A stretch of 64,000 bases of DNA, taken from assembly GCA_040388605.1 (NCBI GenBank), contig JAZKBN010000012.1, forward strand, positions 110,058 through 174,057, in the 5' to 3' direction. Source of the stretch: JAZKBN01 sp040388605 (GTDB lineage Bacteria > Bacteroidota > Bacteroidia > Cytophagales > Flexibacteraceae). The translations under genes were made by a program, and so were the position numbers. Positions 37,701 to 44,990 of this stretch are shown here, one piece after another. Numbering within the stretch: the stretch's first letter is position 1; every line of letters starts with the position of its first letter. The notes under the pieces were generated by a model. It saw only the letters and a list, made by a program, of their open reading frames with translations, was not told the origin of the DNA and did no database searches.

Positions 37701-38018
37701 TGATGTTGTGGCAGTTATGCACTGAGATGTACCCAATGATCCGGCAGGGTCAGAGTCCTTAGTCCATGAATATGGACCTGTTTGCCATGTACCCCCTGTG
37801 AAAGTGCCATTTGTTTTACCATAAGAGCACAATGTTACCGGTCCGCAACCCGTATAGGATGCAGGGCTTATGCCGAAGTTCTGCGCTTGCAGCCCATTAA
37901 ACATAAACATACAGGCAGCCAGCAATAAAACTGCCCTTGCCTTAAATGCAGGCGCCTTGAGCGCTGTGGGCCACAGCTTAAAAATGCTCCGCCTAACCGG
38001 AAGTAGTAACTGTTTCAT
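28794..38018 (-). CDS. giant LamG/Ig-like T9SS adhesin
   Basis: 3,074 residues from ATG 38018 (an upstream ATG at 38102 adds 28 residues ahead of a clear signal peptide that ends NGLQAQ). It has four LamG/concanavalin-like modules at about residues 190-410, 900-1140, 1700-1930 and 2115-2340, each with HxAxTLDG-like strands, a (M)DEVRxWNxxRT motif and GLxAYYKF. Between them are many Ig/PKD-like repeats (TYSVTATGASGC, YQWKVNG, YTLT). Residues about 2400-2550 carry a stacked beta repeat (AGGVLNIGSAASITIRGN). The last 80 or so are a T9SS type A signal (FSIVPNPSESGQ ... VTDAIGKLAASQ ... KAGMYTVTCLDGQTRLVQKIVIY). It is likely a cell-surface adhesin or sugar-binding protein. Thr/Ser content is very high. 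Confidence 0.9.
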   Translation of the reverse strand: MKQLLLPVRRSIFKLWPTALKAPAFKARAVLLLAACMFMFNGLQAQNFGISPASYTGCGPVTLCSYGKTNGTFTGGTWQTGPYSWTKDSDPAGSLGTSQCITATTSGTYKVTINAVTVSCVVNITTTAVPTTPVITTTGSGTTFCSGGSSTLTAASSQAVIATGIGGNMLNLNLQLSNSPDNTQTISVSTPVAAAQQCTDGFTWEALIAKESGNAHSLFMWGQSTGAVRSSTNDPHMLLRYNGTNWEIRYGTGSSNTSLTQALAAPTLASDTRYHLAVTLTATTMLVYVNGVLRNTITMPSNMLPSALTSNPAYPFKQFYTAAPPKTGTNAGSGYRGFMDEVRVWNVVRTAQQISDNQYLTVDPSSTGLLAYYKFNEPITETGTTVTNYAATGTTYNGTLTATSTGAGVTRESLLSDNNTTQYITSMFTGLNEVYYSWKKTGGDGSVLSTTNSLTVSPTSTSTYSVTATGASGCQNVNTQTLTIASPPSISQSPTSTASCPGLPVNFTVTASGTGLSYAWQVSTNNGSSFTTLTDGGGYSGTTTATLNIGSVTAEMAGNQYRAVVSGTCSPAATSTAATLSASSGGAADVSITTSTPMAYCYGNTATFTATPTFGGDSPTYQWRINGNNSGAATSSNTFSTAALVNGDVVTVFMTSNAPCATSFTKTSNGISPTVYPYGDPISVTVSTVQSAACPGVSTTYVANPTNPGTAPTYQWKVNGSNISGATSATYTSSAHTTGQAITVDMTTNTPCTFPSSTVSSGNNVTVLASALPATVRITSNVVCPGGSAVYTAKYTNGGGSPSFQWKKNNVNVGSLTTDSTYTDASPVQNDQISVIITPSTNCSSPVTATAYTLTEVNSVPAVTLGPLADTVICNGSSFNLSAFPSGTAGRQLTFASSTGGTNYLVMPDSLNAKMTAGFTWEGWVKFTSLTTKQPIFLFGYNSSPTAISPQNGNYFLLRAETNGSLSIAANPSTYDHQNFAPAGTVKAGVYYHIAVTLDGTTMKVYFNGAPGPIYQVASALFPSMLGTKVNGVGLSYNKLGKGLFEDSNTDPGFYGAMDEVRIWNIARTGLQIRQNYQNSVAATTSGLLAYYKFDEATSSTSTVVTDATGKGNNANFSTNFTSSAPLPYVNSTVTPFNAYTYSWSASPGSSNFSTASSVSVSPTATTTYTLNLTAGSTGCSRTLTRTVTVNQALTINDQPNDIFVCTGASGTLHVGTLNGGTVTYNWQYRIDGSSPWVNATGAGYSGNTTATLTINTPAGTMNGYQYRAELTGCGHLAGSPLYSNTASLTIGSTEITTNPSSTSTCTNGAAVFTSAAAGTGLTYSWEVSTNNGSSWNTVSASSTYSGTTTASLTVTDPDISLSSNTYRVLVNGTCGNASSTAATLTVSLGGAASVTATSASGTTVCQGASVTFTASPVFGGSGPLYQWKKNGTSVGPPSSSTTYSTSGLANGDVVSVYMIGNSTCADPANAESEGLTMTVLGSGTTASVSITANAANACINTPVTFTAHPVNGGTTPAYQWKVNGTVVGTNSTYSTSSLTLGQVVTVEMSTSQPCTTPATAFSSNSYTVPANGAAATVTLNAVSACNGGNATYTASGTNGGSSPTYTWRKDNVIVQNSSSATYIDDSPVLGNSITVTLNSSNTCTAPVTSSAYTLTALTSAPAAAITASTNSLCAGNPVTLSAPATGPGNMLSFISSNNANVSNFVRLPNTLNSTMTTGFTFEGYISAASPFTTNIPIFTLGSTTDSSGTTANANNIYLKGESNGDISFFIRRGNTVTGFNSMAGSAVLLANTPVHIAITLDGTNVRFYKNGDLVFTGNTTVLPSLLGTGTGTVKNNYNLLGHTTDNDNTNGSGTFKGNMEEIRFWNVTRTQGQIKANYLQSIDAATSGLVAYYKFDSDAEATNESSTVVSSTGSNNGTLSTNYRLTTPLAFITSTFTSLNSITYSWSPAAGLSPSATSRTITATPAVTTTYTLTAVASTGCSTVSSQLVEVSGDGSPAPTVSISAANYCVGSPAVYTAVITNGGTGPSFVWKKNNVTRSTSQVYTDNTPAINDVITLSMTGGDGACTVPIAADPYTVTNVNLAVSSAITSSTSSMYAGDTATLSVPVGGAKNMIKFGTNTNDGNYIVLPKNINQTMTLAMTWEAYFRLDNLNATNYLFCLGSNPEAGGAVSHIQLFVETTGELSFGSYSITGNSTQNRPRFAPAGTIVANTTYHIAVTLDGANLKVYLNGNATPIYTSAVTVRPFILGSAVTDAHNFNTIGRGNATTATFRGQMDEVRLWSKARTGAEIHFGYSAPISTSTAGLVAYYKFDEATGTTSTSVTDASGNGNTGTLSPNFLTLTPSPYVESTVSTYNVLTYNWTPTTGLLNGSASATVLAAPTSTTRYTVVVSSAAGCSSTSSKTIVVSPRPTPTWTGAVSTDWNTAGNWQNLTVPASTDSAVIPFGPARKPILSGSATVHSLVVKAGGVLNIGSAASITIRGNILSNGDLNIADGATVFLKGNLTNTGNGRVTAGKLSTLTFNGTSAQSIFGNIYTKFGNVTVANTSAGRVNNLVGSTFIIGNVFTLPATGGFTNNGNTVLGSDAEGTARLAPRTNATDYSGTLTVQRYLPHSMIAVGQIGSNIMVGSPFSNSTVQTFEQPTSQMWGFPGANGGAGSLPGTSSVWLFDPNSNDVNGGWIKPTSITDAMPVGKGARIFYSGQFFNSGATSNITGTLPAALTYNIPLSYCTTGCYGGGEYGWNMIANPVPSPILWNSQNWTGRSDVDAAIYVWQQNNKRYSVYTYNPAIGESSAESINGGTGTIPSGQGFFVKALRAGSLSVTESVKATPSAPLTGFQRLAGSFRFTGLCRAPSGLNNEMVIGLRNDATNAYEPGMDAILLSSSTGVNMASRSSDGKALVINRLPIPEGTTEIQLYVKSAETGSHLLTFGAMEDLTDAGFSIILKDNYLGVTQELTETGNYSFRFTTDAATTAPDRFSLLISPSAVTGINTKPVSAKFSIVPNPSESGQATINLSGFKGNKVSISVTDAIGKLAASQVVNLTGGIAVEKLSGNLKAGMYTVTCLDGQTRLVQKIVIY

Positions 38019-38341
38019 TTTGTTAATTTGGAATGGGTGGGAATTAGTTTGCCTGGCCGCAGCACATATTATATGTATTGGCCTCAATAATCGACGGAGC
38101 ACTGACTCTTAAGATCGATATTCCTACAGCAAACAGAATAGCTGCATTAACGGCAGAACAGCTGCCGAAATTAAAATCGATAAAATAAGAGCGGGGATTT
38201 ATTAAGTGAAATTCCTTTTAGCAGCGGCCTGGACCAAATACAAAATGCTCCTTTTGGAACCCTTTTATACCGGGATCGGGAAACTGCAAGCCTTAAAATA
38301 AGGCGGCTTCACTGTATGCATTTATGATGTGCACAGCCTGC

Positions 38342-38359
38342 ATGCTTATATATAAGCAT
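38342..38359. promoter_or_regulatory. 18-bp perfect palindrome
   Basis: atgcttatatataagcat is self-complementary and lies 324 bp upstream of the adhesin start. The 1,031-bp region 38019-39049 has no supported gene. Confidence 0.35.
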
Positions 38360-38505
38360 ACGGGATGTATTGTAAATAAGACCGGTTTAAACAGGCTTCA
38401 AATCCTGGTATATGCAATACACATAACCAAGGGTGCCGGTAAAACAGGTTTTCAGTGTGGTTTGGGAATGGTTGTAAAGCATTCGCCATGGTGTTAAACT
38501 CATTA

Positions 38506-38524
38506 ACAGGTTAATTTAACCTGT
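38506..38524. promoter_or_regulatory. 9-1-9 perfect inverted repeat, operator-like
   Basis: acaggttaa, centre t, ttaacctgt. The geometry fits a dimeric regulator site. It lies 488 bp upstream of the adhesin start and on the downstream side of the small membrane-protein gene. Confidence 0.4.
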
Positions 38525-38840
38525 ATGGAGCGTTGCCGACCGGTTTTATGATTCGTATCCTTCGTTGGTGTCAGAAGGGGCTTACGTAATATAAAAACAG
38601 GTGCAGCGTGTATAGTGATCCTCGCGGTAAATGTATATATAATTTATTGTTATACAAAAGGCTGTTTCGGCTTAATTTTTACAACGATTAAAAATGCAAA
38701 TTTTTATTAATTATTCCTATAAAATACATTCATTAATATAGTAAAACCGTTCGTAAGCCGAAAGTACTTATTAAGTTAAGAGAAAGCATAGCCCCGCAGA
38801 ATTATCAAATCTCCCGATTTTAATAATTAATTAAAATAAA

Positions 38841-38868
38841 AAAGCTGCCCCAACTGAAGCAGCTCTTT
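38841..38868 (-). terminator. minus-strand terminator
   Basis: On the minus strand a stem agagctgc / gcagctttt with a 10-nt loop is followed by six Ts. It ends a transcript coming from 39355, which supports the small gene there. Confidence 0.7.
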
Positions 38869-39049
38869 ACGATTCAAAACAACTGTAATATCACATCTTT
38901 ACGGCTGCGCTGCAATGGTGTGCAGGCAATTCCGGGTAATAGGTTGCGCCGACAGATTGGCTGTGACGGCAAATTTTTATATGGGTATAGATTTTGTTGC
39001 CGTTAATTAAAACCGGCTTCTCAGTGTGGCCTGATAAAAAATAATACAA

Positions 39050-39355
39050 TTAGTACTCACCTTCGTAGGCAGTTGATTGAACAAACTCCTGTGAAGAAAT
39101 ACTACGGCTGCTTTCCGCATTGCTGCCGAAAAGAGAATAAGCTGAAAGAGCTAAAATAATGAAAGTAATTACCGCGTGCAGTATTACCAGGCGGTGCAGG
39201 AGCTTAGGTCCTATTAATGGCTTTTGCATTGAGTTCATTTTATTACGGTTGTTTGAAGAAGCAGTATTCTCGGCTTGGCCCCTTGGCCTTGCATTGTTTA
39301 CTCTTTGTGATCCATTGGGTATGTGAATACCGTTTTGGTTTACAAATGTGTTCAC
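39050..39355 (-). CDS. small single-pass membrane protein, unknown
   Basis: 101 residues. The first 50 are polar and rich in Asn and Arg; residues 53-78 form one hydrophobic helix (LHRLVILHAVITFIILALSAY) with positive residues before it, then a Ser/Glu-rich tail. No family is recognised. Support comes from a sound start, a membrane segment with correct charge order, and a terminator about 180 bp downstream on the same strand. It may be an N-in, C-out protein. Confidence 0.5.
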   Translation of the reverse strand: MNTFVNQNGIHIPNGSQRVNNARPRGQAENTASSNNRNKMNSMQKPLIGPKLLHRLVILHAVITFIILALSAYSLFGSNAESSRSISSQEFVQSTAYEGEY

Positions 39356-39590
39356 TGCTTACCCGTTAACCAAAAAACAGACCTCATACTAATCTCACAC
39401 CTACAAAAGAATTAACATTATATTAGAAAAGTGCTATTATATAGGCAAAATAAGAGCTTAAAACCATATTTTCAGAACAACTGATTTTATGGCTAATTTA
39501 GCGGTATGAGATAAGTATGAGGTAATCAGGGCATATTTTTAATAGCAAGTTACTTACTCGTACCACATCCACCCGTTTTAAAAGCCCGTG

Positions 39591-39678
39591 CTGTGTAATA
39601 TAAGCACGCTTTAGCGCCGATTTTGCATTTAAATGCAAAACCAAAAAGCAGAAAAGCATCGGCATTTAAATTACACAG
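39591..39678. repeat. 88-bp nested inverted repeat with 20-bp core palindrome
   Basis: Outer arms ctgtgtaat (39591-39599) and attacacag (39670-39678), inner arms gccgat (39616-39621) and atcggc (39658-39663), and a self-complementary core ttttgcatttaaatgcaaaa (39621-39640). It lies in the 516-bp non-coding stretch 39356-39871, which otherwise shows nothing but a terminator. Confidence 0.5.
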
Positions 39679-39815
39679 CCATAGCTCAAAATATTCCTGT
39701 AATAAATGGTCACTATATAAAAGCGGCTTGAGCTGTTATGTTTTGAAGCCGGCTTTTGCACCCTGCATTATTTAGGCAAACAGCTCACCGGCACCATTGT
39801 TTAATTGCAAAAAAT

Positions 39816-39853
39816 AGAAAAGCCATTCCCCCTTTCAGGGCAATGGCTTTTCT
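39816..39853 (-). terminator. terminator of the CotH-like gene
   Basis: A 12-bp perfect stem agaaaagccatt / aatggcttttct, 19 bp after the stop on the minus strand, followed by tattttttg. Confidence 0.85.
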
Positions 39854-39871
39854 GCAGATAATAAAACCAGG

Positions 39872-42064
39872 CTATTCTATTACCAGGTTCATAAATTCAC
39901 GTCGGCCTTTTGCACTCAGCTCAACCCTGTATAAACCGGGGCTCAGGCCCTGAATATCTAAAGTTCCGTCACCGGGAACAACAGCCTGCTCAATAACCTG
40001 TTTTCCAAGAATATTCCACAACTTAACGGTTCCGGAATAGGGTAAGGTAAGATTAACAATATTACCCGATGCAGGGTTAGGATAAACGCTAAATCTTTGC
40101 TCTTTTATCTCAGGACCTTCAACACCTGTAAGCGTACACCTTAATGGGATATTAAAATCCAGCCAGTTCAGCCTGTCGCCTATCCAAATTTTAAGATAGT
40201 TCATATCCTGGGCCCAGGTTCCGCCAACAAAGGCATTTGGCCAAACATACTGCCCTATTATAGGCCACTTCACAAAATTTCTTTGCGCGGCTTCAGTGAG
40301 CAGTGTCTGGAATGAGTCAATACGGGCTGTTACTTTTGCATTAGACCAAATGGTAGTACGTAAATGCTGATACCTGCACTCAACCCTTTTATGCCAATCC
40401 GGATCCTGGTTCAGGCGGCTCCACCAAAATGCAGGTAGATTGTCGCTGCCGCGGCAACGGCTGCCAATATCCCAGGCCCAGTTATTGGTTGCGCTTGCGT
40501 CACAATAGTCCGCATTCCCGAATCCGAGGTTAAAATCCCAGAACGGGCCCATGTGCATGAGCGAATCTTTACTGTTTTTGTTTTTATAGAAATAAGTGCT
40601 CAGCCTGTAGCCGTCCACATTATTGCTTATTTCATTTATCAGGAAGAAATCAATATAGGAATCAACATCCATATACCTGTGATAGCCGCCTGTAGGGCTG
40701 AAAGGAGCCCTTTTCAGGGTATCTTCCATACGCCTGAAGAAATTTGTTATGTAGTTTTTCTGTACCGGCAGCAGTTCTGTACCGTCTGGATCGATGTAGG
40801 ATACTTTAGGGAGATAACCGTTTGAATTAGGAGGCGTATATCGGGATTCAAAATAAGTTTCCGGTCCGGCCGGCCTGTCTAATTCAAGCAGGTAGCCTCC
40901 GGTCAGGTTATCGCCTGCAATATCTTCAGGCTTAAGCTTACTAATATTTACCCTTTTGCTGCTGCGTTTAACTTTTTCCTCAAGACAATAAATGCCCTGG
41001 TAAATATTATTTATGAAGAGCTCACAGAAGGCAGTACGCGAGGCGTATCGTCCCATATCGCGACCCCATGAATAAGCAAGGGCATCGCGCATAAAGGTCT
41101 TATCAGTATAAGGTGCGTATAACACCCAATCGTTTTCGGCAGGCATGCCCAGCAGGGAAACATCCCGGTTAGCGCCGGTATCATCCCGTGTTTCAACAGA
41201 AAAGCTTTTTTTAGGAAAGCTTTGCGAAGAAGCGCCCCTTATTTCAATGCCAATTTTACCGGTAAAATGATTCCAGCTGCTGTCGCGATAATTTCTAAGC
41301 CCGGGGCCATTATAAATTATGCCCATATCTGCAGTAATTTTTGGCTCATCAGGAATATCCTGCGTGGTTCTTATATGAATGATGGGCAAATTGGAGGAAC
41401 TTGCAAAATCACTTGGCTCACTGAACCAGGCCGGGGTTGGCTGGAATGTAAGCCCTGAGCTTCGCATCCCGAAACTGAGGAAAGGAAACGCTGTTAAATC
41501 TGATGAAGTGGGCTCGGCATTATGAATTTCCACTGCAAGGGTGTTATTTCCCCTTTTCAATACAGCCATAAGCCTTTCATAGCTAATCTCAAATCGTTCA
41601 GGCTGCGCGTTTTGGTAGAGAGCCGCTTCGTGGTCAGATGCAAGCGTGTTCCATAAGGGCGGGTGTAGGGCTGTGTCAATATTCGACCTTGCTATTTCTG
41701 TTCCGTTGAGGTAAGCCACAAAGCCGTCATCGGCATCCATGTGAAAAATGGCTTTTGCAATAGCTGTGGTATCTGCAACCCCGAACCTGATTACCATATA
41801 AACAGATAAAGTTCCGGAAGGGACCTCAGTAGCGTCGTCATTATCTCCGTAACCTACAGAAGCATTGCCGGATCGCCATGAATTGGTGTTAAAACCGACA
41901 TTTTTCCAGTTTTGTGATGTGTTTACATCAGGTACTATATATTGCCAAACAGTATTAGTACCAATTGCGGTTTCCCAATGATTAACAGTTTGCGCATATA
42001 CCCCCTGAAAAAAAATGAGGCTAAAAATGCAGGAAATAAAAAGTCTTTGGCTTCGGCCTGCCAT
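39872..42064 (-). CDS. secreted CotH-kinase-like protein with T9SS signal
   Basis: 730 residues from ATG 42064, chosen because the signal peptide (ends VYAQTVNHWE) starts there; an upstream ATG at 42121 adds 19 residues. Residues 25-190 form a jelly-roll-like domain (YMVIRFGVADTTAI, MDADDGFVAYLNGTEIAR). Residues about 230-620 are the CotH domain: EIRGASSQSFPKKSFSVE, MRDALAYSWGRDMG, GIYCLEEKVKRSSKR and the metal site WDFNLGFGN. CotH proteins have an atypical kinase fold and phosphorylate secreted proteins in Bacillus spores. The last 75 or so residues are a T9SS type A domain (VYPNPASG ... ILGKQVIEQ ... LSPGLYRVEL). Kinase activity here is inferred. Confidence 0.88.
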   Translation of the reverse strand: MAGRSQRLFISCIFSLIFFQGVYAQTVNHWETAIGTNTVWQYIVPDVNTSQNWKNVGFNTNSWRSGNASVGYGDNDDATEVPSGTLSVYMVIRFGVADTTAIAKAIFHMDADDGFVAYLNGTEIARSNIDTALHPPLWNTLASDHEAALYQNAQPERFEISYERLMAVLKRGNNTLAVEIHNAEPTSSDLTAFPFLSFGMRSSGLTFQPTPAWFSEPSDFASSSNLPIIHIRTTQDIPDEPKITADMGIIYNGPGLRNYRDSSWNHFTGKIGIEIRGASSQSFPKKSFSVETRDDTGANRDVSLLGMPAENDWVLYAPYTDKTFMRDALAYSWGRDMGRYASRTAFCELFINNIYQGIYCLEEKVKRSSKRVNISKLKPEDIAGDNLTGGYLLELDRPAGPETYFESRYTPPNSNGYLPKVSYIDPDGTELLPVQKNYITNFFRRMEDTLKRAPFSPTGGYHRYMDVDSYIDFFLINEISNNVDGYRLSTYFYKNKNSKDSLMHMGPFWDFNLGFGNADYCDASATNNWAWDIGSRCRGSDNLPAFWWSRLNQDPDWHKRVECRYQHLRTTIWSNAKVTARIDSFQTLLTEAAQRNFVKWPIIGQYVWPNAFVGGTWAQDMNYLKIWIGDRLNWLDFNIPLRCTLTGVEGPEIKEQRFSVYPNPASGNIVNLTLPYSGTVKLWNILGKQVIEQAVVPGDGTLDIQGLSPGLYRVELSAKGRREFMNLVIE

Positions 42065-42321
42065 AATAACGCTGTTTAAATGGTGTAAAATTCCGGTAAC
42101 CCAATTATGTTCCCTGCTCAATTATAGCCTGCAGTATGAACATGCAGGGTAAACGGGAGCATAGCAGATTTGGAAGTAAGAGAACAATCAATTGTAAACA
42201 TAACCATTTCCGGGCGAATTTCAATTGCCATTTAGGTTATAGCAATGATTGCGAGGTATTACCAAGGTATTACGATTTGCCTTGCATTGTTATTTTTTTG
42301 CAAAACCATAACCCGGTCCTG

Positions 42322-44205
42322 CTAAATCTCCATGATGGTCATATTCAAATCGGCGCCGGCATCAATATTCAGTTTTTTCCTAAGCCTTGAGCGGAAATTA
42401 TGAATGCTTGCGTCAGTAATGTTAAGCAGCCTGCCTATTTGCTTAACATCGAGGTTCATACGTATATAGCTGCACATTTTTATTTCCTTTTGGGTGAGGT
42501 CGGGGCAAATTTCAAGGATGCGGGCGGTAAAGCCGGGGTTAACATCTTCAAAGCTTTTCAGGAACTCTTCCCACTCTTCCTGTATGTCTATATACTCATC
42601 AATATCATTCATCACTTTCTGTATGTCTTTACTCAGGTATTGAAGCTTGCCAATCCCCCGCTTTACGCCTGATATAATTTCGTTTTTACGAACCATATAA
42701 GCTGTAAGGTTACTTAGCTTGTTGTTCTTTTGCTCAAGATCGGCTTTAAGTGCCTGCTGCTCAGTTAACATCTTAGACTGCTCTGCTTCAAAAGCTATTT
42801 GCTGAAGCTCATGCTCACGTTCTTTGGCTAAGGCAGTAATGCGTTGCTGCTCAAGCCTTAACTGTTCGTTGGCCAGGTTTTGTTCAAGAAGCTGCCTTTT
42901 ACTTTCTGCCGATTTAAGCCGGGTAAAGTAAATTATGCTTAGTAATACGAGTACACAGACCAATGCCGCTATACCTATTATAAGGAAAATACGCCTGCTG
43001 CTTTCAATTTGAAGATCCTTTTTTAAAACCAGGTTTTCTTTTTCTTTAACTTCAGTTTCGTACTTGGTGTAGGCATTCCGCAGAATTTTCTCACTTTCGA
43101 ACCTGTACAGCGTGTCTTTAAGGTCATAATGCTTCCTGAAGAAAATGTTTGCTTCTCGGTATTTGCCTGATTCTTCCAGGTAGCTTGCTTTATAAAAATA
43201 ATAGTCGAGCAAAAGGCCCTTTTTGTTTTGCTTTCGGGCCATATTTATAACGCTGTCTATATAATAAACAGCGCTTTTATAATCTTTCATCTCGTAATAC
43301 AAATTAGCGAGCATAATAAGATGTTCAGGTCCAACCCCGCCAACTACCGAATCTCGCCTCAATCTGAGTGACTCACTTACATACCACAGCGCTTTTTTAA
43401 AATTCCCCCGGTTGGTTTCAAATCCGCCAAGGTTAGAAAAGGCATTGCTTAGGCCCCTGTAGCTTTTTCCGGCCCGGAATAATGGAACAGCCATCAGCAA
43501 ATGCTTTTCCTGGTTTTTTGTGTCGCCGTTATTTCCATACACAACGGCAATGGAAACATGCATAAATCCCTGGCTGGTAAAATCGCCGGCTTTTTCAATG
43601 TACTTTAAGGCTATGGCATTATGTTCCTTTACTTCCTTCAGGTTGCCGCTCACGCCAAGACTCAATGCCAATTGCCTGTGCAGGTAACCTATATTAAGGA
43701 AATCAGTAGTATCGGCCGATTCTTTAAGGCCGTTCAGGCAGAACTCAACTGATTCAGGGTATTTTCCCCTTCTATAATATGCAACGCTTTTCAGATAGTA
43801 AACATGCGCCTTCCTGTTCTTTAAAAATCCAAGCTGCTCCCATCTCACTTTTTCAAGGAACAGCAAAGACCTATCGTCCTGCATAAATATTTGCAGCATA
43901 TTAGCATAATACCAATATATAACAGATTGCAATGAATCGTTATTCTCCCTTGTAGCTTCGGCAAGGGCTGTATTTAAATATCCGAATGCCTTTGTACTGT
44001 CGGCCAGCCGGGTATAATATTGGGCATAAGTTATGAGGGCGTTGCAGCGTTGAGCCGTGTTGCGGGCAATCTTTAAAGCATTATCCAGGCTGTCGATTTT
44101 ATGATTTCCGGTTTCAGCATTGGCGTTCGGAAAACAAAACATGGTAAAAACAAAGCACAAAACAGCGAATTTAAAATAAACAAAACCGGATATATGACTT
44201 GCCAT
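42322..44205 (-). CDS. membrane TPR regulator with C-terminal HTH
   Basis: 627 residues. A signal peptide (ends NANAETGN) is followed by about eight tetratricopeptide repeats (residues 35-375), one TM helix (about 403-425: IFLIIGIAALVCVLVLLSIIYF), a long coiled coil (435-520) and a LuxR-like helix-turn-helix (LTQKEIKMCSYIRMNLDVKQIGRLLNITDASIHNFRSRLRKKL). This design, with a periplasmic TPR sensor and cytoplasmic DNA-binding end, recurs in Bacteroidota. Ligand and target genes are unknown. It has no separate partner; the next gene on the same strand is the CotH-like one. Confidence 0.85.
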   Translation of the reverse strand: MASHISGFVYFKFAVLCFVFTMFCFPNANAETGNHKIDSLDNALKIARNTAQRCNALITYAQYYTRLADSTKAFGYLNTALAEATRENNDSLQSVIYWYYANMLQIFMQDDRSLLFLEKVRWEQLGFLKNRKAHVYYLKSVAYYRRGKYPESVEFCLNGLKESADTTDFLNIGYLHRQLALSLGVSGNLKEVKEHNAIALKYIEKAGDFTSQGFMHVSIAVVYGNNGDTKNQEKHLLMAVPLFRAGKSYRGLSNAFSNLGGFETNRGNFKKALWYVSESLRLRRDSVVGGVGPEHLIMLANLYYEMKDYKSAVYYIDSVINMARKQNKKGLLLDYYFYKASYLEESGKYREANIFFRKHYDLKDTLYRFESEKILRNAYTKYETEVKEKENLVLKKDLQIESSRRIFLIIGIAALVCVLVLLSIIYFTRLKSAESKRQLLEQNLANEQLRLEQQRITALAKEREHELQQIAFEAEQSKMLTEQQALKADLEQKNNKLSNLTAYMVRKNEIISGVKRGIGKLQYLSKDIQKVMNDIDEYIDIQEEWEEFLKSFEDVNPGFTARILEICPDLTQKEIKMCSYIRMNLDVKQIGRLLNITDASIHNFRSRLRKKLNIDAGADLNMTIMEI

Positions 44206-44288
44206 GTAATTAAGATAATGCTGATGAATGCAATCCCGGCGTTTTAACCGGTTTTGTAAAATTCGCAGGCCCGGGGTTTGGTATAGAA

Positions 44289-44296
44289 TAGTTTTG
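44289..44296 (+). promoter_or_regulatory. -7-like box ahead of the metal efflux operon
   Basis: TAGTTTTG fits TAnnTTTG, 164 bp upstream of the His-rich gene, in the 255-bp divergent spacer 44206-44460. No good -33 element is seen. Confidence 0.3.
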
Positions 44297-44460
44297 CAAA
44301 TTGCACATAATTATAGTTTAAGTGAAAAGCCAATGCATACTCCACCGCTATAATTTATAAGCACCTTTTATTCAAACGATTCCGGGCGAAACAGGTTCTT
44401 CAAAAAATTAAAGCCAAAAGCGTAATAAGGTAAAACGGATTTTAATTGTAAATTGCGAAT

Positions 44461-44868
44461 ATGATGCGCAGCCTGTCTAAGCTTATGCTTGCCCTGGCCG
44501 TTCTGCTGATGTTGGGTCACCATGTGGTACCGCACCATCATCACGACGACCCTGCAGAGCATGCGCTTGAAGGTAAAGCTTCTGAAAATTTACCGATTGA
44601 ATCGACCGCCGAACCTGTACACGGCGACGATGTCGTAATTTTCCATCACTTCGATCACCATTTTACCGACAGGACAGGCGATAAAATTGAATTGGCCTGC
44701 AAAACTGTTTTGCAGGGCCTTGTACCGGCTAAAAGCACTTTTTCATTTGAATATACAGCAGCGCCTGTAATTTATATTTCAGTAATGCTGCCCGACCCTG
44801 CCGGCCGGGTTTCTGCGTTTAATAAAGGAACAAGACTTTTTCGAGGGCCTCCGCCTTTTTTTGCATAA
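44461..44868 (+). CDS. His-rich exported protein of the efflux operon
   Basis: 135 residues. A short signal-like N-terminus (LSKLMLALAVLLMLG) is followed by HHVVPHHHHDD and, further on, VIFHHFDHHFTDRTG. The clusters of His and Asp suggest binding of a transition metal such as Cu, Zn, Co or Ni in the periplasm. It directly precedes a CusA-type pump (122 bp), as small His-rich proteins do in Bacteroidota heavy-metal operons. The metal is not known. Confidence 0.7.
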   Translation: MMRSLSKLMLALAVLLMLGHHVVPHHHHDDPAEHALEGKASENLPIESTAEPVHGDDVVIFHHFDHHFTDRTGDKIELACKTVLQGLVPAKSTFSFEYTAAPVIYISVMLPDPAGRVSAFNKGTRLFRGPPPFFA

Positions 44869-44990
44869 TACCTGGCCGGGCCATTATGCCCGCCTGAATC
44901 TGAGCCTATAAATGAGTTCAGAAACTTCCCTTATTAATTAAATGCATCGGCTTGCCCTTTGTGGCCTGCCCTTGATTTCATGTTTTTAAA

